Part shown: positions 1 through 8,497 of the stretch, piece by piece | Layout of the letters: each line of letters begins with the position of its first letter | Numbering within the stretch: position 1 is the stretch's first letter | From: Methanobacterium sp. PtaU1.Bin097 | GTDB taxonomy: Archaea > Methanobacteriota > Methanobacteria > Methanobacteriales > Methanobacteriaceae | DNA length: 48,335 nucleotides | Direction: 5' to 3' | NCBI GenBank assembly: GCA_002067325.1 | Contig: MVQY01000061.1 | Span: 1-48,335 of the forward strand | Notes under the pieces: generated by a model | Seen by the model: the letters and a program-made list of their open reading frames with translations, nothing else | What the model was told of the DNA's origin: nothing | Database searches by the model: none | Position numbers and translations under genes: made by a program

Positions 1-2003
1 TCTGAGAATAATGCTTCAAAATCGTTCAAGCCCTCTGCACCAGGTATCTGGGATAGATCTATTTCAGCCCCTAAATCTCCTGATAACACCATTTCAGAAA
101 GTGCAACACCTATACCGCCTGTGGAACAGTCATGGACGGCAGTTATGTTACCATCTGAATCCTGCCTGATTAAATTTAAAACCGCCATGGCAACGTTGTA
201 TTCGTCTTCAAGATGGACGTGTGGTGGTTCACCCTGGACTTTTCCCAGGATTAACTTCTGGTATTCCGATCCACCTAGCTCTGGCCGGGTTTCTCCGATG
301 ATTATGATTTTATCACCTTCACCTTTAAATTCAAAGGTTCTAACATCTTTTAACTTCATCAAACCGCACATGCCCACTGCGGGCGAAGGATTGATGGTCA
401 CACCTTCCGTTTCATTGTAAAAACTCACGTTACCACTGATAACCGGGGTCCCGAAACGGTTGGCCACGTCGGTCATTCCCTGTACACAATCTGTAAACTG
501 CTTGAAGATGTGGGGCTTCTCCGGGTTACCGAAGTTAAGGCAGTCAACTATGCACAGGGGTTCTGAGCCCATGGATACCACGTTCCTTATACCTTCTGCT
601 ATCGCACCGGCCCCTCCATGGTAGGGGTTTAGTTTGGTGTGGGAACTGTTACAGTCAGATGTGATGGTGAAGGCGGTTTCATCATCTACCCTGATGACCG
701 CGGCGTCATCACCAGGCTTCACTACCGTTCCAATCTGGACTTCATGGTCGTACTGACGGTAAACCCATTCTTTACTGGCGATATTCTGGGAGGATAGAAG
801 GTTAAGCAGGGCTTGGTTTAAATCACCCTCCTCTACCGTAGGGGTTTTTACTCCTAGTTTTTCTAAGTTGGGTTCAGTATTATCTTCTGGAGATATGTGA
901 TCGATTGCACATTCCCTTTCTATGGTTGGTGGGTCGGACAACATACCCGTAGGTATATCGGCTATAATTTCCCCATTATGGATCACTTCAAAGCGGCCTG
1001 TGTCGGTTACTGTGCCAATCACTGCCCTGGGAAGTTCGTATTTATCGAAGATCTCTATCAATTTATCCTTATCTTCTGGGTGGATTACGAAGACCATTCT
1101 CTCCTGTGATTCAGATAACATTATCTCATAAGGAGTCATCCCCTCTTCCCTAAGTGGTATCTTCTCGAGTTTTACTAGGGCACCGTTACCTCCCTTGGCA
1201 GCCATTTCTGAGACACAGCAGGTCAGTCCTCCCCCGCCGAGGTCCTTTAACCCCTGCACATCAATTTTCTCCAGGGCTTCCAGTGTAGCCTCCAGCACCT
1301 GTTTCTTGGTGAACGGGTCTCCTATCTGAACTGCCGGCCGGTCCTCAATCTCCGATGATGTGGTAAGCTCCTCAGAGGCGAAGGTAACTCCGTGAATACC
1401 GTCTCTACCGGTACGGCCTCCCATAAGCACGAATATATCCCCTACGTTAGGAGCTATCCCCCTTACTATTGAATCTTTACGCACAATTCCCGCGCATATT
1501 ACATTAACCAGGGGGTTGAACTGGAAAGTGGCGTCGAATTCTACTTCACCACCCACGGTAGGTATTCCCACCCGGTTTCCATAGTCTGATATTCCTTTAA
1601 CCACGTATTCGAAGAGGTAGCGGGATCTTTCATCATCCAGGTATCCGAAGCGAAGCGGGTCAAGAAGTGCCACTGGCATAGCTCCCATGGAGATGATATC
1701 CCTGATAATACCCCCAATACCAGTCCCCGCGCCCCCGTAGGGTTCGATTGCAGAGGGGTGATTGTGGCTTTCCATCCCAATTACCAGAGCCAGTTCATCG
1801 GTGAGTTCCACAACCCCTGCATCGTCTCCCGGGCCGACTATAACTTTTTCACCCTCTGTGGGGAATAATTTCAGTATGGGCCGGCTGCTTTTATAGGAAC
1901 AGTGTTCAGAGAACATGATATCCAGCATACCGTATTCCAGTTCATTCGGTTCCCTTCCAATCTCTTTGCATATGTATTCAGATTCCGCTTCGGTTAAAGT
2001 CAT
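1..2003 (-). CDS. purL: Phosphoribosylformylglycinamidine synthase subunit PurL (C-terminus off the window)
   Basis: PurL carries out the ATP-dependent amidation of FGAR to FGAM in purine synthesis, in the cytoplasm, with PurS and PurQ. My translation from the ATG at 2003 gives 667 codons with no stop before the window edge; the family is about 710-720 residues, so roughly the last 50 are missing. Visible family marks are the early FSEHCSYKSSRP segment, the MESHNHPSAIEPYGGAGTG phosphate-binding stretch, a DLGGGGL motif, and a second half repeating the AIRS-like fold (NPYHGGAGAIAEGIRNV, HDCSTGGIGVALSE). It is the last gene of a minus-strand run and lies 72 bases after ileS. No SD is obvious at the ATG except GGTGA about 7 bases upstream. 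Identity is certain; only the C-terminus is unseen. Confidence 0.96.
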   Translation of the reverse strand, partial: MTLTEAESEYICKEIGREPNELEYGMLDIMFSEHCSYKSSRPILKLFPTEGEKVIVGPGDDAGVVELTDELALVIGMESHNHPSAIEPYGGAGTGIGGIIRDIISMGAMPVALLDPLRFGYLDDERSRYLFEYVVKGISDYGNRVGIPTVGGEVEFDATFQFNPLVNVICAGIVRKDSIVRGIAPNVGDIFVLMGGRTGRDGIHGVTFASEELTTSSEIEDRPAVQIGDPFTKKQVLEATLEALEKIDVQGLKDLGGGGLTCCVSEMAAKGGNGALVKLEKIPLREEGMTPYEIMLSESQERMVFVIHPEDKDKLIEIFDKYELPRAVIGTVTDTGRFEVIHNGEIIADIPTGMLSDPPTIERECAIDHISPEDNTEPNLEKLGVKTPTVEEGDLNQALLNLLSSQNIASKEWVYRQYDHEVQIGTVVKPGDDAAVIRVDDETAFTITSDCNSSHTKLNPYHGGAGAIAEGIRNVVSMGSEPLCIVDCLNFGNPEKPHIFKQFTDCVQGMTDVANRFGTPVISGNVSFYNETEGVTINPSPAVGMCGLMKLKDVRTFEFKGEGDKIIIIGETRPELGGSEYQKLILGKVQGEPPHVHLEDEYNVAMAVLNLIRQDSDGNITAVHDCSTGGIGVALSEMVLSGDLGAEIDLSQIPGAEGLNDFEALFS

Positions 2004-2075
2004 CTTCTATCACCTAGAAATCGTCTTATCAACTATATTTGGAAAATCTCACCTTTAATTTTACCAATCGAAAAT

Positions 2076-5000
2076 CTATTTTATTATGGTTATTCCCACT
2101 TCATCATCTTCAATATTCCAGTATTTAGTATAATCTACAGGGATTTCCTTCAAATCCTTTGCAAATACGAATTTTTTAGCCCGGACTTCATGGGATATGA
2201 ATCCCAGGAAGGATTTTATCAAATCACCGAACTGTTCACTGCAATCGATGAAAACCTGTATGTTTGCTTCTACATCTAAATCCAGATCTTTCCGCATGTC
2301 CTGTATCCTCCTTATGAGTTCCCGTGCCATGGACTCTGATAGTATTTCCCGGGTTAACTCAGTATCCACGAACACGCTTCCATTTTCAAAGTCAGCGGTG
2401 ACGATGTTTTCAGGGAGTTCAGTTTCAAAGAGGACATCATCTGCAGTAAGTTCGATAGGCTTGCCCCCTACATTCACTACATATTTCCCTTGAGATTCCA
2501 GTATGTTCACTATTTCTGCCCCATCAGCATCATCCAGTGCAGCAGCCACTTTAGGCACATCTCCCCTTAGTTTGGGTCCTAAAGTTTTCAGGTTGGGCTT
2601 GGCAGTTATCCTCAGGTTCTGGAAGTCGTTGGAGGAAAGGAGTTTCTTGGTATTGGCCTGTTCCATGATGATATGGTTGAGGTTACGGGCTGCCTTTAGA
2701 ACCTTAACATCCTCGGAGACTATGACCACCTCTTTAACGGGCCATCTTAGTTTGTAACGGGCTATATCCCGTGCCCGGGCGCATGCCTCGATTATCTCCC
2801 GGATTACATCCATATCTTCCTCTAAATCTTCATTGATAAGGTTTTCATCGAATTTCCAGTCCAGCATATGCACGCTGGCCGGTTCATCCACTTCTACTTC
2901 CAGGACAAGGTTTTGATATATTTTTTCAGTAATATGAGGGGCTATAGGGCACAGTAAGGTTATAAGCTGTTTCATAACATGATAAAGGGTATGATATGCT
3001 CCTAATTTGTCCGGGTCTTCCTTTTCTATCCAGGTACGCCCCCTGATTAAACGTACATACCAGCGGCTCAGATCTTCCAATATGAACTCGTTGATGCTCC
3101 GGGTTGCCTTGTGCAGGTGCAAGGAGTTAAAAGCCTCTGTCACCTCCCGGGCCACCGTGTTGATCCTGGATATTATCCACCGGTCTTCATCACGGAATTT
3201 TAAATCTTCTTCCTGGTATAAGGTGGGGTTGAAGTTGTCTATGGACATGTAAGTGGTGGTGAAGACATACACGTTCCACAGTATGTTGAACATTTTGTTA
3301 ACCGTTTTAACTTCGTCCCAGTTGAACTTCAAATCCTCCCATGGTTTATTACCCCATAGGAGGTAGAACCTGAGGACGTCAGCACCAAACTGCTGGATGA
3401 CCTCGTCTGGTTCGACTACGTTGCCCAGTGATTTGCTCATCTTCTTACCCTCCTCATCGAGGGTGAATCCGTGCATTAAAACCTTCTGGTAGGGGGTGCT
3501 GTCCAGGGATATCACTCCACAGCCGAGTTGGGAGTAGAACCATCCCCTGGTCTGGTCGTGTCCTTCGGTGATGAAATCGTAAGGGTACCATTTCTCGAAT
3601 GCTTCCTTCTCCTGGGGGTAGTACAGCGCCGCCCATCCGGCAACTCCCGAGTCGATCCACACATCTAAGACATCGGGTATCCTGGTCATACTGCCCCCGC
3701 AGGAACATTTAATAGTTATCTCATCCACGTGGGGGCGGTGTATGAAATCCCCTTTAAGGGATCCTTCATGTGCCAGTTCCTTTAGCTCGTTGATAGAACC
3801 CACCACTTTTATCTCATCACACTTTGAGCAGGTCCATATGGGTATGGGTATTCCCCAGTATCTCTGTCGGGATATGGTCCAGTCCCGGGCGTTTTCTACC
3901 CAGTTCCTGAACCGGCTTTCCCCAGCCCAGGATGGTATCCATTCCACCCGGTCGAGTTCAGCTAGCATCTGGTCCTTTATATCCGTGATCTTCAAAAACC
4001 ACTGTTGGGTGGCCAGGTAGATTATGGGGGTTTTACACCTCCAGCAGAACCCGTAACGGTGACTTATGATGTCAGATTTTAAAAGCAGTCCATGGGTGTC
4101 TAAATCCGCGATAATATAAGGGTCTGCTTCCTTCACAAACTCCCCTTCATATTTACCGGCCTCTTCTTTGAATAATCCTGCCTCATCTACAGGACAGAAT
4201 ATGGGTAACCCGTATTTTTTTCCTATCTCGAAATCGTCGGGACCGTGGCCCGGGGCGGTGTGAACACACCCGGTACCTTCTGTCAAGGTCACGTGTTCAC
4301 CAGGGAGTATCATGTGCTCAAACTCCCTCTGCACGGGTATCTCCTCTAGGAGGGGGTGGTTGTAGGTTAAACCTTCAAGTTCAGACCCCTTAACAGTACT
4401 CGCAATCTCGTAATCTTTTCCCTCTTCAAATAATGTTTCCATCAGGGATTCTACCAGTGCTTCGGCCATTATCAGGATTTCACCGTCCACTTCAACGTAG
4501 GCGTAGTCGTAATCGGGATGTACACAGACGGCCATGTTGGCGGGCAGGGTCCAGGGGGTGGTGGTCCAGATCAAGATGTACTGGTTTCCTTCGGCTGTTT
4601 TAAGGGGGAATTTCACGTATATGGAGGGGTCGTCCTTGTTTTCATAGTCTATCTCGGCCATAGCCAGTGCTGTTTCACAGCGGGGGCACCAGGTTATCAC
4701 CCGGAGGTCGTTCACGAGTAAATCCTTTTCATGTGCTCTTTGGAGTGTCCACCAGCAGGACTCCATATATTTAGTGTCGAAGGTGACGTAAGGATCGTCC
4801 CAGTCCATCCACACTCCTAGCATCTGGAACTGCTCGGTCATGATGGCTTTGTTTTTTATTGCAAATTCCTGGCACTGTTTCACGAAGTTATCAATTCCAA
4901 TCTTTTCTTCTATCTCTTTTTTACTTTTAAGGCCCAGGATTCCCTCTACTTTATGTTCTATGGGCAGGCCGTGGGTGTCCCAGCCGGCCTGTCTGCGGAC

Positions 5001-5237
5001 GTTGAATCCGGACATGCCCTTGAACCTGAGGAAGGTGTCTTTTATTACCTTGTTCCAGGCTGTTCCCAGGTGGATGCGTCCACTACAGTAAGGCGGGCCA
5101 TCTAAAAATGAATATCTAGGTCCGTTCTCCCTGAATCGCTGGCTTTTCTGGTATATCTGGTTTGCCCTCCAGAATTTCTGTATTTCTTCCTCTAGTTCCT
5201 GGTGATTGTATGAGTGTGGTGCCTCCTTTATTGGCAT
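2076..5237 (-). CDS. ileS: Isoleucyl-tRNA synthetase
   Basis: This class I aminoacyl-tRNA synthetase charges tRNA-Ile in the cytoplasm. The protein has 1053 residues, normal for the archaeal/eukaryotic-type IleRS. The HIGH signature appears as HLGT at residues 56-59 after GPPYCSGRI, and KMSKS lies near residue 600 (GKKMSKSLGN). The editing (CP1) domain between them carries the GTGCVHTAPGHG stretch. Cys pairs near residues 460-520 (CSKC, CSC) suggest a bound zinc. The start ATG (MPIKEAPHSYNHQ) has a GGGAGA ribosome site upstream. It is transcribed toward purL; mat lies upstream on the same strand, 156 bases away, with an AT-rich promoter-like gap between. The call is unambiguous. Confidence 0.98.
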   Translation of the reverse strand: MPIKEAPHSYNHQELEEEIQKFWRANQIYQKSQRFRENGPRYSFLDGPPYCSGRIHLGTAWNKVIKDTFLRFKGMSGFNVRRQAGWDTHGLPIEHKVEGILGLKSKKEIEEKIGIDNFVKQCQEFAIKNKAIMTEQFQMLGVWMDWDDPYVTFDTKYMESCWWTLQRAHEKDLLVNDLRVITWCPRCETALAMAEIDYENKDDPSIYVKFPLKTAEGNQYILIWTTTPWTLPANMAVCVHPDYDYAYVEVDGEILIMAEALVESLMETLFEEGKDYEIASTVKGSELEGLTYNHPLLEEIPVQREFEHMILPGEHVTLTEGTGCVHTAPGHGPDDFEIGKKYGLPIFCPVDEAGLFKEEAGKYEGEFVKEADPYIIADLDTHGLLLKSDIISHRYGFCWRCKTPIIYLATQQWFLKITDIKDQMLAELDRVEWIPSWAGESRFRNWVENARDWTISRQRYWGIPIPIWTCSKCDEIKVVGSINELKELAHEGSLKGDFIHRPHVDEITIKCSCGGSMTRIPDVLDVWIDSGVAGWAALYYPQEKEAFEKWYPYDFITEGHDQTRGWFYSQLGCGVISLDSTPYQKVLMHGFTLDEEGKKMSKSLGNVVEPDEVIQQFGADVLRFYLLWGNKPWEDLKFNWDEVKTVNKMFNILWNVYVFTTTYMSIDNFNPTLYQEEDLKFRDEDRWIISRINTVAREVTEAFNSLHLHKATRSINEFILEDLSRWYVRLIRGRTWIEKEDPDKLGAYHTLYHVMKQLITLLCPIAPHITEKIYQNLVLEVEVDEPASVHMLDWKFDENLINEDLEEDMDVIREIIEACARARDIARYKLRWPVKEVVIVSEDVKVLKAARNLNHIIMEQANTKKLLSSNDFQNLRITAKPNLKTLGPKLRGDVPKVAAALDDADGAEIVNILESQGKYVVNVGGKPIELTADDVLFETELPENIVTADFENGSVFVDTELTREILSESMARELIRRIQDMRKDLDLDVEANIQVFIDCSEQFGDLIKSFLGFISHEVRAKKFVFAKDLKEIPVDYTKYWNIEDDEVGITIIK

Positions 5238-5393
5238 TTCTATTTCTCCCTGATTTAAGAAGTTTATATTGAATAATCTAAAATTTGTAATTGATATATT
5301 AATTGTATTAATAGTTATAAAAAATAGTCTTTGTTATCTTTTTAGAAAATAAATTAAATCAGAAAAAAAGGGGGGGAAATTTAAAAAATAAAT

Positions 5394-6599
5394 TTAAAAG
5401 GTGCGTAGTTTCCCTTCAACCAGCATCTCTGTAATTTTGCTTATATCTGCCAGCCAGGAATCCATAATTGTTTCCACTTCAGATTGGACGGAATTCAGAC
5501 TGTACCCTTCAGTGGGTATGATCTGGGCGCTGGCGGCTTTAGGCTGATCTATGGGTTTACCTATCTGGCTTAAAAGCATGATATGGATCTGTTGCACTCC
5601 ATCCACGTGTTTGGTTATGTCGTTAGCCATTTCATTGGAGAGTAAGTTGTATATCTTCCCTACGTGGTTTATTGGATTTTTACCAGAGGTTGCCTCCATA
5701 GACATGGGCCGGTTAGGTGTTATAAGTCCATTAGCACGGTTACCCCTGCCAACTGAACCATCGTCACCCATCTCTGCGGAGGTACCGGTCACAGTTATAT
5801 ATACTGAGGGATTGTCTTTATCCAGGCTGTCTGCTGTGTTTATGAATACTTCAACATCCCGGGAGGTGTATCCTATGGTTTCCTCCAGGACAATATCCTT
5901 TATTTCCCCTAATACATTGGTGTAATGGTCCAGGTCGTCTATGTACTGGTCGACCATAGCTATGGCGATGGTTAAGGTTATTTTGTTATGTTCCCGCAGT
6001 CCCATGACCTTTATATCCTCACCTATCTCGGGATATTTCTTTTTAAATTCAGGGGAGTTAAGCATTAATTCGGTTTGCATGACGATGTTTTCTGTCTCGG
6101 AAAACGGTGCATATCCCACTCCGAAGGAAGTGTCATTTGATGAGGGTACTGCGTCTTCCCTCCCGAAAACATGTACCAGATCTCCTGATCCATGGCCAAT
6201 CTTACACTCCACCACGGTGCAGGTTTCCACACACAGATTTAGTATATGTTCATTTAGATATTCCTTGGCAGCGGTGATGGCTATCCTGTCCAGACCTATT
6301 TTAGTACCGTCAACTTCTGCAATACCTCTTCCAGTAAGCAGGATGTCCATGGGCTTTATTATGTCTCCACCACCAAATTGAGGGTCAGATTCACCGGCGG
6401 TTATCTGCACTTCGTCGGTGTTGTGGTGTAGTACACCACCGAATTTTTCTATATAAGTTTCACTCAGAGCCCGGCTTACAGATTCAGCGATTCCGTCGCT
6501 TATACTGTCAGGGTGTCCTATTCCTTTTCTTTCAACTATTTCAATGTCCTGTTGTTCAATGGGCTTTTGTATGAGCTCTTCTACAATGATATTCCTCAT
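5394..6599 (-). CDS. mat: Archaeal S-adenosylmethionine synthetase
   Basis: It makes S-adenosylmethionine from methionine and ATP. The protein is the archaeal MAT family (about 400 residues), which differs strongly from bacterial MetK. Visible marks are the N-terminal VERKGIGHPDSISDGIAE segment, HHNTDEVQI, and VGRGNRANGLITP near the C-terminal half. I chose the ATG at 6599 (MRNIIVEEL, 401 residues) instead of an in-frame ATG 24 bases upstream: a GGAGGT site lies 8 bases before it, inside the longer reading, and archaeal MATs typically begin with this sequence. It lies between ileS downstream and a divergent DUF192 gene. The product feeds the many methyltransferases and radical-SAM enzymes of the cell, including AmrS in this window. 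Confidence 0.96.
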   Translation of the reverse strand: MRNIIVEELIQKPIEQQDIEIVERKGIGHPDSISDGIAESVSRALSETYIEKFGGVLHHNTDEVQITAGESDPQFGGGDIIKPMDILLTGRGIAEVDGTKIGLDRIAITAAKEYLNEHILNLCVETCTVVECKIGHGSGDLVHVFGREDAVPSSNDTSFGVGYAPFSETENIVMQTELMLNSPEFKKKYPEIGEDIKVMGLREHNKITLTIAIAMVDQYIDDLDHYTNVLGEIKDIVLEETIGYTSRDVEVFINTADSLDKDNPSVYITVTGTSAEMGDDGSVGRGNRANGLITPNRPMSMEATSGKNPINHVGKIYNLLSNEMANDITKHVDGVQQIHIMLLSQIGKPIDQPKAASAQIIPTEGYSLNSVQSEVETIMDSWLADISKITEMLVEGKLRTF

Positions 6600-6842
6600 A
6601 ATATTAACCTCCAATCTATTCAAAAAAGACCATAAAATTTTATTAGTTCAATTTTCACCGTAAGTTCTTCCGTGGTATGGGCTATGCTTTAATATTTATG
6701 ATATAAAAATGATCGTATTTATAAAAATTTCACTTTCTCTTTATTAAAGTTCACTAGTAGAGATTCATCATTCAAATTATAAGTAATTCCGTTTATAATA
6801 TAATTAAAGAAATACAAGAAAATCAGGTTTGGTGTAATAATT

Positions 6843-7220
6843 ATGCCGGATTACCAGGATGGATTTTTAATCATAAATAAAACTAAGCAAAGGAAGGTGG
6901 GCTATGCAGATATGGCCAACAGCTTCATCTCCCGGTTCATGGGGTTGATGCTTAAAGGGGGCATAGAACGGGGTTTGGTTTTGAAGATCCCGGAAGGAAG
7001 AGGCAGACGCGGCTCAGGGATACACATGTTCTTTATGAGGATACCCCTGGATGTTTTATTCTTAGACGAAGGGAAAGTGGTGGTGGATAAGGTTCACCTG
7101 AAACCATGGCAGATGTACAATCCCAGAGAACCAGCCAGATTTGTGGTAGAATTAGAGAAAGGCGCATCTTCCGGTACGGAAATAGGGGATAAACTGGATT
7201 TCACCTGTGAACTGGCTTAA
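6843..7220 (+). CDS. DUF192 family protein
   Basis: The 125-residue protein belongs to DUF192 (COG1430), a small beta-rich family of unknown function found in archaea and bacteria. The family core is clear: SRFMGLMLKGG near residue 30, then SGIHMFFMRIPLDVLFLD around 59-76, and KPWQMYNPREPARFVVEL around 90-107. Unlike many bacterial members there is no signal peptide, so it is probably cytoplasmic. The ATG is preceded by a weak GGTG. It is divergent from mat with a 240-base AT-rich region between the two starts, and is followed at 120 bases by a small orphan on the same strand. Family membership is firm; function is unknown. Confidence 0.85.
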   Translation: MPDYQDGFLIINKTKQRKVGYADMANSFISRFMGLMLKGGIERGLVLKIPEGRGRRGSGIHMFFMRIPLDVLFLDEGKVVVDKVHLKPWQMYNPREPARFVVELEKGASSGTEIGDKLDFTCELA

Positions 7221-7342
7221 AAAAATTGGATCTAGAGATTCAGGGTTTGAATTAAATTTAGAAGGTTAGGTTTAAAATTAAATCAGGAAATCCTTAAATC
7301 TAGAAATCCAGGATAAATTAAATCTGGAAAGAAGGGGAGTAA

Positions 7343-7636
7343 ATGCCAATGGCTCAAATGGAGGTAAAAGTGGTAGAATACGGGTTTTCAGAAGAAAATG
7401 AAAGCTATTATGTCACCTATAGGGTCAAAAATTTAGATCTAGTATCTTTAAAGAAGCTCAAAGAAAGGCTAAAAGATCCAGTCGTAGTTATATGTGATGA
7501 ACTCTTTTTAACGGTGTACTTTGAGGAGAGGTTCTACCCCTTTAAAAGTGAAGAAGCACAGATAAATCCGGAGGACTTCCTGGCCCGGGAGGAGCTGGAG
7601 ATGACAGCATATCTCTTGGGGCTTCTGGAAGATTAA
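7343..7636 (+). CDS. Conserved-looking small protein of unknown function
   Basis: I do not recognise this 97-residue protein. The ORF has a good ribosome site (AAGGGGAG, 4 bases before the ATG), normal codon use and a mixed alpha/beta composition, so it is likely a real gene. It is acidic (many Glu/Asp), has no Cys pairs, no signal peptide and no membrane segment. An alternative ATG sits two codons later. The sequences on both sides (7221-7342 and 7637-7698) carry degenerate copies of a TCTGGAAGATT-like word; the last codons of the gene (CTTCTGGAAGATTAA) are themselves one copy. It lies between the DUF192 gene and the convergent flavoprotein gene. Confidence 0.6.
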   Translation: MPMAQMEVKVVEYGFSEENESYYVTYRVKNLDLVSLKKLKERLKDPVVVICDELFLTVYFEERFYPFKSEEAQINPEDFLAREELEMTAYLLGLLED

Positions 7637-7698
7637 ATATCTTGGAGTTTAAACATCTGGAAGATTAATTTCTGGAGATTAGAACTTCTGGGAAGATT
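7624..7698 (+). repeat. Short degenerate tandem repeat beginning in the last codons of the small gene
   Basis: Four copies of TCTGGAAGATT or near variants occur at 7624, 7656, 7671 (one base shorter) and 7687 (one base longer), with spacers of about 5-20 bases. The first copy encodes the C-terminal residues and stop of the upstream gene; the others lie in the intergenic space. Related words (AAATCTAGAAATCCAGG, AAATCTGGAAAG) also occur upstream of the gene at about 7299-7331. This looks like local slippage or segment duplication, not a known element family. Confidence 0.45.
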
Positions 7699-7716
7699 GG
7701 ATTTATTTTGAAATAT

Positions 7717-8424
7717 TCATTCCTTGGTTAAAAACTTCTTAACTTCTTCAGGACTTGCTAAAACTTCTACACCATCAAAATCAAATAATTTATGGGTATT
7801 CTCGATATCTATTTCCCTCATGTGGATGGTTATTTTCCTACCGCCGGTTATGGCCTGGTAGGGACAGGCCTGCTGGCATATGCCGCAGCCTTTACATTTT
7901 AACAGGTTTATCTCCACACCAGGGGTGATAGCATCTTGGGGGCAGGCTTCTGCCGCTTCACATACTTCACAGTGCTGGCATAGTTCGAGCTCCAGCTTGG
8001 ATGGTAGAACTGTTTCCAGATCACCTGCTTCAAGATCTACGGGTATTATAAGGGTTTTAACCTTGCCCTTACCTGCTTGAGCCACTGCGTTGGTCACCAG
8101 GGTGTCCGCGATCCCGTTAACTATCTTTCCAATGGTGTTGGAGGTGGTGGGCGAGACCACCAGCAGATCGTATTTTCCCAGGGAAAACCGGCCGGTCATG
8201 GGATAGCTTCGTTCCTGGTCCTTCTCCAGGATGAGTTCGTTGTAGTAACCCTCCCCAGTTAAACTTTTAACCCGATTGAACAGTCCATACATTCTCAGGA
8301 CTTCCTCACCAGCCCCGGAGAGGTATATGGATAGATCATGGCCTTCGGTTTTTATATATTTCAGGACATCCACACTGGATTCCAGTAGATGTCCGGCTCC
8401 GGTTATTCCCCATGCAATCCTCAT
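7717..8424 (-). CDS. Archaeoflavoprotein with ferredoxin domain (AfpA/MJ0208 type, DmrB-like)
   Basis: The 235-residue protein has an N-terminal flavoprotein domain (residues 1-140; MRIAWGITGAGHLLESS, then DLLVVSPTTSNTIGKIV, the FMN-binding pattern of the UbiX/PPCDC-like superfamily). A C-terminal segment has two Cys clusters, CQHCEVC...CP around 150-165 and the canonical CKGCGICQQACP around 178-189, suited to two 4Fe-4S centres. The first cluster has five, not three, residues before its last Cys. Relatives are the archaeoflavoproteins of the MJ0208/AfpA group and the DmrB-type dihydromethanopterin reductases. It lies 73 bases after glyA on the same strand; glyA uses tetrahydromethanopterin, which fits a role in pterin reduction or electron transfer, but that is inference. 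The ATG is unambiguous. Confidence 0.85.
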   Translation of the reverse strand: MRIAWGITGAGHLLESSVDVLKYIKTEGHDLSIYLSGAGEEVLRMYGLFNRVKSLTGEGYYNELILEKDQERSYPMTGRFSLGKYDLLVVSPTTSNTIGKIVNGIADTLVTNAVAQAGKGKVKTLIIPVDLEAGDLETVLPSKLELELCQHCEVCEAAEACPQDAITPGVEINLLKCKGCGICQQACPYQAITGGRKITIHMREIDIENTHKLFDFDGVEVLASPEEVKKFLTKE

Positions 8425-8497
8425 CTTTTCAACCTTCTGATTGATGCATTGTCTTTAATCTTTGGTTGAATTATTTAATTAAAGTTTCCACCCCGGA

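Noticed and set aside
1..2003. Several ORFs of 60-100 codons on the plus strand and one on the minus strand
   Set aside because: They are shadows of purL, which reads through the whole stretch; no ribosome sites and no family signals.
2197..5091. Many plus-strand ORFs inside ileS
   Set aside because: Ser/Thr/Leu-rich antisense translations typical of frame shadows; the minus-strand IleRS reading is unambiguous.
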